Positions 24,955 through 39,600 of a stretch of 64,000 bases of DNA are shown piece by piece. Position 1 is the first letter of the stretch, and every line of letters starts with the position of its first letter. The notes under the pieces were generated by a model. It did not search any database. It worked only from the letters and a program-made list of their open reading frames with translations, and was not told the origin of the DNA. Source of the stretch: Penelope pileata (Eukaryota; Chordata; Aves; Galliformes; Cracidae); assembly GCA_013396635.1 (NCBI GenBank), contig WBMW01001602.1, positions 74,046-138,045 on the forward strand, in the 5' to 3' direction. The translations under genes were made by a program, and so were the position numbers.

Positions 24955-27900
24955 TTAAACTGAGCATTCAGTATCATTTTCACTTGAAAGAACACCACGT
25001 ATGTTACCCCATTATTGCACACTCTGTTATTCAGCGTATTTTATGCAAGGCATTTTCAGATCTAGCATTCTCAAATGCTGGCATTCAAATAGGAAGGAAA
25101 TGATCCAACACATTTCAGCATCAGTGTAGAAAACCTATTTAAGGAAATTTGCATTTGAAATTTTCTTAATATAAGGAGATGAAAAGCAACACATGTTATC
25201 CCTGTGCTTTATATACCATTATCAACATGATCATTTCCTTTTTTTTCCTATTTTCCAATGAACTTGAATAAGACGTTAATCCCAAGTATTCAAGACATTA
25301 ACATACTCTTTAAGTGTAGCATATCTGTACCGATTTGACTGATGAAGTACCCATGGAAGATAATTTAGGAGGTGCAATAGAAGAAGCATCTCGCACTAGA
25401 TGCCTCTCCTTGCTGCTTCCTCATCTTTTCCCAGCCCACTGACCACGAAAAGAGGAAGATACAAGTCTTTGCCTTAGCAGACTAGAGCACAGCCATGTCT
25501 CTCCATCTGTCACCAGATTGTTACCTCATCAGAGAGCAGAACAGCAGCAGCAGCCGTAACAGCCTCCATACAACACCCCGTAACGCTCAAACTGTAGGAC
25601 CAGAGAGAGAAATAGCTGGCACTTTCTGATGTGTCAGGAACAAACACTGCCTATCAACCATGCAGGCAGGGCAAGTTAAAAACTACTTAGTTAAATTCTT
25701 GTAGATCATAAAAGTACAGCCAGGCTACAGCTGGACAGCAGCAGATTTCAGTAAGTCCAATTTTACAACCCAGCCAGTTCAAGTGCAGTGTATGAATTTC
25801 TTTGCAAAAGAGGAGATATTTCATCCCTGAATTTCTCGCGGACCAGTAGTTTGCCATTAGACCATACATTTAGTTTCTTTCCCTATTGAAAATAGTTCCT
25901 TCCTGTTGTGGCAGAATCAATCTCTGAAAGCAACGTGTTTTGGCACAGCCAAAGCGCCACACAAGAGATGTCCTGATTCCACTTCCATCTTCTCCAGACT
26001 CTCACTGGTCTGCAACTTCTAATAAGGCCTCTGCCTCTTAAGCTATCCTCAGACTGCAGGTTCCTAGTAAAAACAAGCATGACTAGTAAAAGACTATACA
26101 GCAGCTCCATACTGCTGCTACAGCAATGGGTTCCACTAGGAAAAATAATTTGTGGCAAACTTTAAAGCAAATCAACAGACTCTGAGCTGGCTAAAATCCA
26201 ACCTTTGATTGCTAATACAGTGTATTCAAGTCCCATATAGTTATGCATAGGATCTTGATTCATTTCTACACACAATATTACCATCAGCAAATATTAGAGC
26301 AAACATTCTTTTGGACCCAGAGTAAAAGATGAAGTTCTGCAGTTCCTAGCATTTTTAGTTAATGGTAGTGTTTAACCACTGACAAAGTTAATCCCTGTTC
26401 ACATCCACAAGGAAATAGTTTACTTCTTCTACCAGCTACCCTTTTCATTTGGGAGGTATGGATTTTTACTGTGAATTTTAAAGTTTCTCTTTTCTAAACA
26501 TGATGCTGTGTATCACCAGGAGCCTGCACTCTGAATTGTTCAAGGTAACAAAAATCCATTTTAACCTATTACACAACATTGTTTATGAACAGTCAACAAG
26601 ATCTGGGAATATTCAGTGCATCCCAACCGATAAATTTACTGCTTCTATTCAAAGCTAAAATCTTTTCAGGTAAGACAAAAGAGAGAATGCAGGGTGGCAT
26701 TGCACAAAAACTGATATTTAAAGTCTAAGTGATGAACAGAGTAATGAGCGGAGTGAACTACAACCAGCCATCACTCCATTTAGCCATCTTTAAGAAAGAT
26801 ACCACGGGGGCAAATTGAGCAGTCCAAGGAACCCGACAGACTCAAATGATTGAATCCACATTCAGAGCTATCTCTCCTGCCGTTTCTGTACATATGGAGG
26901 CTGCAGTAGCCTGACCAGCCTAGGCAAGAATCAGATAGCATCACCATGGGAAACGTGATACTGCTACTTTCACTGCTTTTGGTTAAATCCTGAACACCTG
27001 GGAAGTGACATGTGGAGCTCCTGCTCTCCCGTGTTTCCTACTGTCACTTCAGTGTCTCATGTCTAGTTACATTCCCCTCACAAGCACAAGACCTTTTATA
27101 AAGCTGCTGTGAGCCTGTCCTCAAAAGGGCAAAGTAAAAGCAGTTTGTCAGGTCACTGAGATTTCCTCCAAGGGCAGTTTCAGCTCTCATCTTCACCAGT
27201 GAGGAGAAACATGCTTTTTTTTTTTTTTTTTTTAGGGTGAAAATCATCCCATAGAAGGGTAGGCTCTTTGATGCTTTTTTGAGCTGTTACTTAAAAGTCG
27301 TGGCACATATTGAAAAATACAACATTACAGCGAGCAGAACAAGGTGTAAAAGCTAAGTTGTTACAAGAACCCGCCTGTGCTTTCTCCACCGGTGCCCTTG
27401 ATGAAGCTGAGGGCACAGCTTATCAAAATGGCTGCAGCTGAACTAACAGCTTGCTGCTGAGAGGAACAAGAGGGCTTGGCCTGCTCCTGCCACCCTCCCT
27501 GCACACCTGGTTCCAACACAGTGAGTGGCTGAAACTATAAAACAACAGAAAAGAGGTGATTTTTTTCCTCTGCTGATCAAAAAGCTAAATCACCTTACCC
27601 TGAAACCAGGGAAGGAAAACAGGGAGGGCAGGTTCATGCAATCGAATCACCATGGGGAGGGACAAAGGAGAAGCACAAGAATTTCTCATTCTGCAGCAGC
27701 AAGCTGGGAGCTCAGGCTGGCCACACCATGAGTGTTCTCTTGATGATAATTGCAAAGCTGCCTCCCTAATGAGTTTTATAGCAAAGGGCATGCCTTAGCA
27801 TCTACTCAGGTCATACTCGCTCCTCTTGTTCACTTGTTGATTTTTTTTTTTTTGAGTGCTTACACACATGCATAAGCCTTTCAATTTATGCCTTCGACAT

Positions 27901-30664
27901 ACAAACTTAGAATTACAATCAGTTCAAAACTAAAAATTCTCTTTCAAAACAAAATCCTCTGGCCTTCCTAGGCATCCAGCTAACATTCTGTCTCTTGTAG
28001 GTATCACTGAAGAAGACTATTTGATTCCCCTTCCATTTAGCTTGACTAATGGTTATGTAGCTTCAGTCAGACCTGTGACAGCATACAGATCAAATGCGCA
28101 GTCAGTGGTAGTCGTTAGTATGACCAACAGTAAGGGGGATTTTTCTTCCTGGCAGCATTTCTAAAAACTGCCTTGTGGACTGATTTTTAAGTTACAGTTT
28201 TCAATAGTTCTTTGTAAAGGCAGTTTCACGATGAATTCTTTTGATATTGCACATACTTGCCTGATCTTCTTCCTTGCAGCAGTTATTTGCTACAATAATT
28301 TCCCTATCTTCAGAGCACTTGATTCTAACTACATTAATTTAAGTTCAAAAGTAGGCCATGGAAGCAAAACGAAGTATGGGCGAAGTGCAAAAACTCTTCA
28401 ATAGTTTCATTTAATTTGACATATAAAATAAATATGGATTTTATTCTGGGGTGTATTGTCATCTTCAAAAGATTGCTAATCCTAGAAATCATTTTATTGA
28501 GTCTTTGGTTGGTGAGTTTTAAGCAATAATTTATTTCAATTAAATGACAGCATCTTTTAATCTCAACAAAATGACTTGGCAGACAAGCAATTCTGTCTTT
28601 AGAGCTTTCATACATTTATTCATCTGCCCAAATTTCCTAAGACTTTGGAGTTCGGTTGAAGTTTCATCCTGAATTAATGATTTAGAGAAAGCAATCTGTT
28701 TCATTACAACATAGAAGGAATGAAACAAGATGAACATTAGGGGGAACAAGGGTAATATGGTAACTTCAGATCTGAAAAAAGCAAGTGCAAGACCGCTGTA
28801 ATTGCTAGCAAGTGCCAGGGATAAAATTAGCCCTCAATAGCTATGATTTTTGTGTCAATAAAACCATAGCTTCCCTTGGAAAGGATGTTATATATCATGA
28901 AAAGACATTAGAGTCTTTTAAGAAAGTGAAAGTGTTAAACATTGCTGATACACTAAAGAAACATCTTCGTGCCTGGTAGATAATGTTTAATGTCACTTAG
29001 TTGTAAAATCAGGCAAAATAATTAAACCCACAATTAGGCACCTGGCTTTAGCATCCATAGTGATTCAGTCATTTCTAACCAGGCTTGTGAGCACGCGAAG
29101 CTCCATTTGCCTACACCATTCTGTAGTGAACAGCTATGCCATGCTACCATTCTCCATTTTTTAGATTTTTTTTCCTGGCATATTGCTGGAAAAATAACAA
29201 TGCCTGAAGTTTTTTGTTTTTTTTTTTTCCCCTCCGGTTTTATTTTTTTGAATTGGAAAGAGCCCTTATAGCTCTGTGTTCTGTAAATAGATGTTTTCAC
29301 TTGGCAGAGGAGCAGCCCTTCGACACCAGGGCACTGTTTTTCTATTCTGATGAAAATTGTTCAGCTGGAGTGTATCAGGAGCCGTTGAAGTCTCCTTGCA
29401 GAATTTATCGTGTTTGCCTTGTTTAGCCAGCAGCAAAAGTAAGTTAAGGTAAAAAAACTAAGACAACCAATCAGAAAACAATTTCACATTATTAGATCAC
29501 ATTGTTGTAATAATAAAAGAGCCACACAAAAATGAGTTCCTGACCATTTTTAATACATTTTTAATGTTATATCTACAGATTACTGATCCAACTAAGTTGT
29601 TTGTTGCTGCGCTACCCGACCATCTCCCAAGAATATTTAATTTTAAATAAATGGATTGCAAAACGTGCAACAGTAATATCCATGAAATTCTTTAATGTGC
29701 TATGAGATAAACTGCATTTCACAAGTCTCTTTGACCATGTCTCTTGTGGAGGTGTATTTGTGGATTGAGCACACTACTTAGCCTAACAGTCCAATTTCTA
29801 TTCTGATTCACACATCTGTCAGAAAAAACGAATTAAGCCAATACACCACGAATTTTTCTACTCCCTGATTCTGCGATATATCTCCACAGCATGTGTGAAG
29901 CTGAGCACTGCACAACACTGAAATCCTGAAAAGTGTCAGGTTCATTACATAAAAAATTAGAGGAACAAGAAATAGGAACTTACATAGCTTGATAGCTTGA
30001 TGTTATGACTTACAGATGAGCTATTTCAATCATGGAGAGAACCTAGTACCATATTATGAGGAACCCTTGCTACACCTAAATAAGCGGTGGGAAATGATCT
30101 AGGGGAAAATTTTCTAAACACAAGGTCCAGACAGTAGACAGTCCTATCACATTTTGCTTCAGAAGACAGATCATGGTGGTATGAGACGAAGAAGAAAAGA
30201 CAGTCATCACCTTGACAAACTGCTATGGAGCCTGAAACTTAGATCTACAGCGTTTTCTTAGCAACAAGAAGCTGCAGTATAGGAAAAGGTGTAAAACATC
30301 CCGCAAGCATGCTGAAACAGTGTTAGACCAACCACTGAGATTCTCACATTGGTGCATGCATATTGAGCTGAATTAGAAACTGCAGTACTAACAAAATTAA
30401 AATGTGTGTGGCTTTAACATTCTTAGTGAAAGAATTGCACTTATTAAGACATTGTGCTTGTACAGCCAAAGAGCTTTAGCCTCCAGAGTAGTCATCCTCT
30501 TCAGGTTCAGCTTGCAGAATACATCAAAAATTTAATTCTGTACAACCCTAAACATTTTCCTGATTCTCTGATGGTCACAAGCCTTTGCTGCACTGGCAGT
30601 TGGAGTATCTGGAAAACTTGCACACTTATTGAGCAATGAGAACATTTAAAGAGTATTTACCAGT

Positions 30665-30679
30665 ACCGCCATCTGAATG
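30665..30679 (-). promoter_or_regulatory. CTCF-like motif
   Basis: On the minus strand CATTCAGATGGCGGT agrees with the CTCF core CCASYAGRKGGCRSY at 12 of 15 positions, including the AGRKGGC heart. A single motif match in 64 kb is suggestive only. Confidence 0.35.
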
Positions 30680-32841
30680 GCACTAAGTGGGACCAAAGTT
30701 CAAAATTGTTTTCTCAGCAAACTCCAAGGTACATCTGATGATTATCTAAAGTTAACTTTTGCAATATAAACCAACTAATTATGAAGAGGGGAGAGGCAAC
30801 AGCTAATAGAGGTTGTGTCCATACTTGCTCCCCTTAATATTTCTGTTGCCTGTGGACATGCTTTATTTGAGGGGGAATACATCTAAACTATATGTTAAAG
30901 CACAATAAAGTGTTTTTAGAATTGTATGCATTTGATATGCACCTCTGCATTTCAGCCTTGTGTGATAAGAATACTAATAATTTGTTAACAAGTAGATCCC
31001 TTCCTCAGTACAACCTAAGACTGGTAATATTTCAGCTTGGTTGCTTTTGTAACAGTTACACACTATCAATAGCCATAATATATAATATTAATTGAATATA
31101 TAAATACACAAAAAACTGCAAGCTCTACAAATGGTGAGGTTACATTTACTCATGTATCTTGACATTTAAAAATTCTTACATATTCTAATTACTTTTCCTT
31201 CTGTACAACATTTAAACATCTCCAGAGATTTTACTATGATGATTTCCATGTATATAAAATTACATTCAACAAATCTCAGTAACAGAAAAATATTGCTATC
31301 TCCGAGAAGCTCCAAACCGATGATTTCAAACTTACTCAAACTACAGTGAAAGCATGTTTTCTCCTGATTCTTTCACAACAACAAATTGCATTTGTTATTA
31401 TACTCCTTTAGCTTAATACTAAATATGGATGACATCTTAATGAATAATTTCTTCAAGAGCACTCTGTCTCTCACTGCTGTCACTATGTAAGTCCATTTTC
31501 CTCCCATAGAGGAATCAAGTAATCACTTGGTTTCACATCTACTATCACATAGTGCCCATGGGGCCACAACAGAAAAGGCTTATTTGTGGTTTAGCAGAAT
31601 ATTAGATTATTTCATTTGAATCAGAAGTTTCAGTGGGGGCATTCTTTTTGCTTTTCTTACACCTTTCCTTGCTGCTTAGTTTCCTTCAGCTGAAGAAAAG
31701 CTACAAATTGAAACCACAGCACTATTCCATACAAAGCCCACACGTAGCGTATATTCCAAAACACAGGTGCTGTTGTTTACACAAAGTATGTAAGCAAAGC
31801 ATTTGTACAAAAGTAATTTACAGGAATCAAGACTATAGGGACTTGTCTTCAACCACCATCAATTCCCATATATCCCAAAACAGTAAGCTCACTCCCATAC
31901 CTCGGTGTACCCTTTCAGCCATCCTAACATCCTTTAATTCAGTAAAAGATCATGCTTCATAACTGGCACTAACAATGTGCTGTTATCATCCTTGACACGA
32001 ATATTTCTCAGTCTATTCTGTAGCTAGATTGCAACTGCTCATGAAATACATCTCAAATATTGTAGCTATACGTACACATAATATATTGCTTACTTCTATT
32101 GATTAGTTAGAAAAATATCTACTTCAACTACCTCAGGAGATTACAAAAACATTTCCTTGACCATTAAGTTCTTCTTAGACTGTAACCTTTAAAAAAGGCC
32201 ACTACATTTATAACTTTGGGTTAGAATGATGAAAATATGGAATATTCTGCATTAAAACTTCAGTATATAGATTGGAGCAGTACTTCTTAAAAAGAGTTGA
32301 AGACTGTGTGTTTTACAAGTGCAACAGACTGACTTCATGGCACCATTGTACACACATTGCTGGAGAGAATTAATTATATTTCTATTGTACAATTTCTCTT
32401 GCCTCCTGGAGAGAAACAGTCTCCTGACACAGGACTCCACACTACACTGACTATTCCTAATGAAACAAGGAAGCAAAGAATTGCCCCTCTCAAATCTTCC
32501 ACAATAAATATTTGGCCTTTTTAGCCTTATTTATACATTGAATTTTTAAGAGCATGGCTATCTGAACTCTCCTCTATTCACGTGAGTAATTTCTACAGTT
32601 AAAACAGCCTTCTATTGCCATCAAAACATTTATTTATATATATATGTCATAGTACATGCCATTTAATCCTAGAAATTCAATACATTAAGTCATTTTAGCT
32701 CATTGAAGATTGTGTACAAAATGAGGATGCATTATTACTATATGCTGAAGTTGATGGTCAGCACTTTGCAAGATGTTGTACTGATTAATATGCCACATAT
32801 TATACGTTAATCTTCTGAGAAGGCTTACACATGAACTCCTT

Positions 32842-32862
32842 AATCCTTATTAATTAAGGATT
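32842..32862. repeat. Perfect 8-bp inverted repeat with 5-base loop
   Basis: AATCCTTA (32842-32849) is followed after TTAAT by its reverse complement TAAGGATT (32855-32862). No U-rich tail or other sign of a terminator or RNA gene accompanies it. Confidence 0.8.
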
Positions 32863-35385
32863 GAAACAACACAATGTTTAAGACTGTGTTCATGCCTCAC
32901 TGCTAACAGCACCAAGTCCTTCCCATGGCAGTTCTCAGAGCTGTGTTGATATTACTTAAGCAGCAAACAGATGTGCTGACTTCTGTGTGCCCATTCAGCT
33001 GACCTTAAGGCAACCACGTGAATACATCCCTGAATTAAACCTCTAGGCTCTCTAAACAAGTTATAAGCCCTTTTCCAATAAAAGCTACTTTGCCACTGAA
33101 ATTTATATCTTTAAGTGAATTCTAACTACATTGCCATTATCTAAACAAGTTATTTCTATTTATATAGCAATGTTCCTCAAAGATAGGTGGAGATAGACCA
33201 CCACAAAGATTAGGAAAATGGAGTAAGATATAAACAAAAATCTCTTTTGTTTGCTGTGCACTATTCAGAAATTCATTGTAATCATATCTCATTGCCTTGA
33301 ATTTATAGCAGAGCTTATGTCTGTTAATAGTGTAACAGAGTAAACAAAGAACATAAGATTAACAACTTTCGATGTGACTCAGCTTTCAACATTCTCGTGA
33401 AACTGTGCTATAACAGACGCTATGTTTCACTGTCAAAGCTCAGTCTTGAGCCCAAATTATATTAAAGCATGTAAGTTCACAGTTAAGTGTTTTATGTAAT
33501 AGTAAGCAAGATGTTCAAAGTTGGCTTTGGTCTAGCCTTACCAGCAAGAGATCAGACAGGAAACCTGAATGGCAAGGAAGTTAGATGTCAAACATTTGAC
33601 ACATGAAACCACCACATTATTTGAGGCTGTCTTCAATCTACATTTAATGCATAACTCTTTAGCTGAAAAACATGTTTGTGTTTGAGTCACACCTACTATT
33701 TCTAATTTTTGTTTGTGTTTCCTTTGCTTTATGGTTGTTGAGGATTTTTTTTGTATCCTCTATCTACTGTCCCATTGCACTCCCCAGTTCACGCTACTCC
33801 ATTGCTATTCACTCATCCCTGTTCTCATCCCCCCAATAAGAGTGATCGTGACCTTAGTAATGCACACAAACATCAGTTTGTTTTGCTTTATAAAAAAAAA
33901 AAATACAAAAACAAACCATTTAGTGCCAGACTATCAAATTTCCTTTTATGTACAAGTTAAAGGATACTTCAATTTTGTTTTACAATTGTTGGGGCAGAAG
34001 ACTGCTTTTGGTTTTACCTTTAAGTTTACACTCTAAAATATTTGAGCAGATGCTTGTAACATAATCTAACATTTGTCCCATAACTCTAGATTAATATTCC
34101 TACCTTGAAAAACAAGAATAGCCTAGGTAATGAAACAACAGATTGGGGGCTACGTCTAGTTACTAGAAATAAGTTTCTTGAAGCTGAATCACAGTTTCTT
34201 CATAAAGAGAGGCAAATGATTTGTCTCCCATTTTTGTGGTTTGCCACAAAAAGAATACTTCTTACTTATAGTAGTAATTATTAGATTTATTAAAAACAAG
34301 AAATTTCATTAATTTTCACCTTTTATTTTCATGTACTGTGTTATCATATGAGATTTCACAATTAAACTGCTTTATTATAAACTGCGGATATTAATTTTGT
34401 TTCCTCCCCTCTCACATCTTCCTCATCAGGTTAAAATCACCTCCTTTCATTTGGATTAAGATATCTTGGTTTACAAAACTGAAAAAATGATCTTTGGCTG
34501 GCTCACAGAAAACAATTCTGAGGTTATGCTATAACTAAAGACCATAGCCGTGCCAACGGTAACAAAATGGAAAAAAGATACAGTTCTTTTCTACATTCAA
34601 ACTAGTGTCCAGTTAAAAACTGACAAATGTACAAAGGGACAAGATAATTAACACCTATTAGTTCACATTTTGGTCTCTTAATTGCAACCTTCTTCCTCAC
34701 ACTGGAACACAATTAAGAGTCATTTTGTTATGGTGGGAAGTCAGAGATCTTATGCAGTCTTTCTCACTAGTGTCATTTACAAGTGGAAACACCGCAGTTT
34801 GCAGTGAAAAAGACCCAGGTCAGTTACCAACACTGTAATACATAAGACTACACATTCACAACAGAAAAAGTCTTTGAAACCTTACATATGAACTGTTTTT
34901 TATTGTTACTATTATTGGGTTTTTTGCTTGGGTTTTTTCTTTAAACTTTTATTTCAAAACTTCAGAAGGTATTAGAGATTTTTGTTACCTCTGCATCTAC
35001 AAATAGGGATACAAAGGATGACCCTTGCCTTCACTACGCTAGAGCTCTACATATAATGAAAAATAACATTTTCAAAATACCAAAAAACCAAAACAAGTAG
35101 AACTTATGTTTCTAAGCCACACTCCTTTCCCAGTTCCTACACTCAGCATTTACAATAGGCATGTCTCTGGTCCCACACGTACCACACCCAACATCAGCCT
35201 GTCTATCTCCATCTGCTTCTTGTTCCTCTATCAAGTTTATGTTCTGAATAACGGGAATTCTAGTTTCTTGAAGACATACTGATATGGGATACAGTGTATC
35301 TATAGATAATTTGTGAGGTAGACACCTAGAACATTAAGCACATTTGATATCAGATGTTGGACACTTAAATACTAAGATTTCAATG

Positions 35386-36400
35386 AATCATAGAATCATT
35401 TATGTTGGAAAAGACTTTCAAGGTCAAAAAGTCCCACCATCAATCTGGCCTACCAAGTCCCATAACTAAACCACGTCCCTTAGTGTCATGTCCACATGTC
35501 TCTTAAACACCTCCAAGGCTGGAGACTCCACCACTTCCTTCAACAGCCTATTCCAATGCTTTATCACCCTGACCATGAAAAGATTTTTCCTAATATCCAT
35601 TCTAAACATCCCCTGGTGCAACTGGAGACCGCTTTGCTTCCTATCACCTAGAAAAAGAGACGAACAACCACCTTGCTGCTATCTCCTTCCATGTAGTTGC
35701 AGAGAGCAATGAGGTCTCCCCTCAGCCTCCTTTTCTCCAGACTAAAGAACTCCAGTTCCCTCAGTCACTCCTTGTAAGTCTTGTTTTCCAGTCCCTTCAC
35801 CAGCTTCATTGTTCTTCTCTGCACACACTTGAGCAATTCAATATCTTTCTTGTAGTGAGGGGCCCAAACTAAACATAGTACTGGAGGCACAGTTTCACAG
35901 TGCCACAATCACTATGCCGCTAGTGTGGCCTGCTAGCCACATTACTTCTGATACAAGCCAGGAAGCCATTGGCCTTGTTGGACACCTGGACACACTGCTG
36001 GCTCACATTCAGCCAGCTGCTGACTGGCACCACCAGGTCCATTTCTGCTAAGCAACTTTCCAGCCGCTCTATCCCAAGCCCATACTGCTGACTGGAGTTA
36101 TTACGACCAAAGTGCGGGACCTGACATTCAGCGCTGTTACTCAATAAGTGATGCACTTGGACTTAGCCCACTGATCTAGCCTATCCAGATCCTTCTGCAG
36201 GGCCTTCCGAGCCTCAAGCAGATCAACAGTCCCACCTAGCTTGGTATCATCCACAAACATGAGGATACACTTAACCCTCTTATCCGTATTACTGATAAAA
36301 ATATCAAACAAAACTGGCCCTAACACTGAGCCCAAGGCAAGGCCGCTGACGATGGGCTGCCGACTTCCAGGAAGCATTTCACGATCATCTTTGTTCACTC
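35386..36400 (-). mobile_element. CR1 LINE, about 1 kb, with partial reverse transcriptase frame
   Basis: The element runs right to left: its 3' end is at 35386 (AATCATAGAATCATTTATGT on the plus strand, the complement of the CR1 tail). The 3' UTR blocks are continuous to about 35900. Beyond them the minus strand encodes the C-terminal part of the CR1 ORF2 protein: 36398-36141 contains SGLALGSVLGPVLFDIF and the polymerase motif FVDDTKLGG (the CR1 form of YADD), then LDRLDQWAKS. After a frame disruption the coding continues in 36156-35920 with FGRNNS, YGLGIERLESCLAEMDL and QCVQVSNKANGFLACI. The frame is broken and 5'-truncated, so the copy is dead. It is in the same orientation as GABBR2. The exact 5' boundary, between 36400 and about 36475, is unclear. 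Confidence 0.93.
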
Positions 36401-36608
36401 TGAGAGGCTCATTGGGGCTAACGCATCAGTGGCAGCATCTGTCAGGTTGGATATCAATGCACCGTGATTAAATAGCTTGGGAGCAATTTCAAAATACAAA
36501 TTAGGAATCTGAGTGAAATAATAGCAGTTGATGAAATTTTGACAGTGTTACCTCTGCTATGTATTTATTGGTACAGTTATTGTGACTAAGGTTTCCACCC
36601 TGTGTCTT

Positions 36609-36643
<35 letters not shown>

Positions 36644-39600
36644 CTCATTTTGAATTGTGAAGACATTATTTCAGAAATTTTAGAAACTCATTTTTTTGTC
36701 ATTAACATAGGCTGTTTTGGAAGAAGGCAGGGGAGTCTTTTCTGTTTTTGCAAACTACAAAAACTTTTTTCTGATTTGTGCTACAGTTCTTTATCTTTTC
36801 TAGATACAGAAAATAGGTTTCGTGATCCCATTTCTTACTGATCCTATACTACATGATGTAATATAAAGAACATGTAAGTTGCTTTGACAAGTTAATGTTA
36901 TTTCAATTTTTGCATTAGTCTAAATACTCTCTAGCATATTACAGCTTTAACAACTAAAATAACAAAGCACTAAAACTCAATAGAACTTGATCATACATCT
37001 TGATAAACAGAAATAGCGACCAAGTTTGGAATTCACAGGTTGGAAACAGAGGGGAAAAAATACTTGAATTTAACAGCTGATCGCATTTAGGTATGAGAAC
37101 ACAAAATGCAATTTTAAAAATTATTTATTTAAAAGTTTCCAAGCATAAATGGTAACCCAAGAAATACTGTATGTATATTGAATCATCACATTCAGTAATA
37201 ATTAATTCCTAGTGCAACAGCTGCAGAAAAAGGCTTCTGAAATAATAATGGGAATGGATAGCTTATCTTAGGGGAAGGCTAAATGGGCTTGACTTATTTC
37301 TCCTACAAGATAAAAGGTACCAAGAGTTGCCCGTTTCTTTTCTAACTACACCATGATGGAATTCAATGAAATTAGGAACATAAACTCCTGATGTATGTGA
37401 AGAGCGTGAAGCTTTCGGACATGGTGACTAAAATTCTGAATATTATCAAGCTGAAGCCTAAATTTAAGTAATGGTCATGACACAAGAAGAGAGCATGAAA
37501 TGGAAGACTTGGAGACAGAGAAAGGATAACAGTGGAATTTAATTTTAATATATCTAAAGCACTAAAATAGTATATAAAAGCAAAAGTTTAAACTTATTCA
37601 TTTAATTTTACAGCATCAGATATTAGAACACTGCATTCATTACCTGCAAAAGCAATTTGCAGACTTAAGTGATCCATGTGATTCAAATTCATGAAGATTT
37701 AAACACAATGGTCTTTCCTCCCAAAGAGGATAAGCAGAATGTATTACAAACAATTATGACACTCAATTCTCTCAGCCTTCCTTTCTGGACCAAGTGTCAG
37801 TATTATTGAGAACTTTTAGTGGATGTTTTCCATTTGAAGATCATACAGATCAATTACATACAATCAGTATAAGCGTGTATCTAATTTTACATTTACTACA
37901 GCTGCCACATAAATGTTTCCATGAGATGTGTTCTTATGGACTCAGTGCAATTGCCTTGAGGGAGGTGCTATTTCTCTTATCTTGTTGTTCTGGTAATAGC
38001 CTACTTCTAGGAACATCTCATTTATAAAACCGGTTATAACCACAGAGGACTGACTGACTGAACTGACATGCTATAGTTATGTAGTAAACATTACTCCTAC
38101 AAATTGGGCTAATATTTATGAATTATTTCAGAAGATTTGTAAATATAGGGAGCCTTTCCCTAACCCTTTGTCCCAGGGAATGGTATCCACGAGCTCTCTA
38201 TCACAAAGCAACTTCACAGAAGCATTTATTAATGAGTTACTGACAGGGCAATTGTTGCAAATGCAAACTCACGTTCTCTTTTAAATGCAGAATTACCTGG
38301 TACACATCTGATAACAGCTCCTTATGCATACAGGAAAAAAAAAAAACTTAAAATGTTTCATGGTAATGTCAAAATATAGCTGCATTTAAAGTCACAGAAA
38401 CAGTTCCACTCTGTGGAAAATTCATTAAAAAAAATCCCAGCAGTTGTCATAGCTTACAGTTTAATGAATTGGTTCCTTTCTTCTTGTTTTCCTTAATTTA
38501 CAATCCAGCATGAGATACATAATAAAATGGAGACAGTTCTACATTCTGTTGCTACATTAAGGTTAAGAAATAAATATGCAAATAAGGAATTTCAAATTGC
38601 TTTAGAGACCACGCAGGCAGGCAAGATTTATAAATATGAAAGGAAGTCAGCCCTGGTGAAAACTCATGCAGTTCCACTGACATTCTTAATAAATGTGTAT
38701 TTTTAGATCTGCAGCTATACCACTTCTGTTAACTCTCTGGGATCCATGCAGTACAAATGAATGTTTCCATGGGCATTTTTTTTTCCTAAGTTCTGCACCA
38801 TCAACAGTTTTCAACATTGGTCCTTTTCAAGAACTACCCTGAGCTGTTGGTTGTGACACTTCCTTTCACTTTACCAAGATGAACTTAAAATTAATCATTA
38901 TTTCAATGCAATTGACTTTCCTTCTAGGGCTATTTCCCCTTCCTTCACGTTGCTTCTGTTATTGTTTACAAATTTGGGTTCTGTGCTGACGGAAACAACT
39001 GAAATTCAGAAGTTATATGACAACAGAAACAGCAAGGTCAGAATGCTGCCCCTAAGGAAAGAACCCTAACAGAGGTTAAGGTTAGAGGTCAGGCACAGAT
39101 TATCCCCTAGACCAAACGATTTACATGCAGGAAGGTTGTGTCTTACCTTTAGCAGAAAAATGTAATGAGGACAAGTTTATTTTTATTCCCCAGACACTGA
39201 ATTCCAAAGCTGCAAGAAACCCTACATCATGCTCTTCTCTTTTTTATTTCTTGAGTGACTTCCTAAACATATCAGCTGTTTCCAGCCTACCCACAGAACT
39301 CCATCCTCACTCCCTTCATCTTTCTGAAGTCCCAAAGGCGTACTGTAAGTTTGATGAAGGCAGATGACCAAACACCAGGTCCAGGTTAGAGCTTTTGGAT
39401 TTATCAGATGAGACAGTACTACTGGATATCCAGCAAGCAGTCAGCACATGTGCTGGCTGGCCATATGCAAGCCCCAGATTGTCCTCAGCTGCCTCTTCCC
39501 AAGGTGTTAGGGAATGAGCTAGCTGGTAGTGCTATAAAGACTAAATAGAGGAAGATCATGGTGGTAACACAAAGCTTCAAATTGTATTTGTCCTGCATAT

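Larger units (their letters stand above)
22725..35385. other. Intronic stretch without genes
   Basis: AT-rich intron with simple repeats: a C11 run ending in an ambiguous base at 24943-24954 and T19 at 27215-27233. There is a minus-strand CTCF-like motif at 30665-30679 and a short perfect hairpin at 32842-32862. No exon or interspersed repeat was recognised in the remainder. Confidence 0.6.

Noticed and set aside
32842..32862. Perfect hairpin considered as a small RNA or terminator
   Set aside because: The stem is only 8 bp and AT-rich, with no precursor-like extension; rho-independent terminators do not apply in a vertebrate genome.
36612..36638. T27 considered as the reversed poly(A) tail of a retrogene
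   Set aside because: Sequence to its left on the minus-strand reading is the CR1 and its flank, and to its right there is no gene-like sequence.
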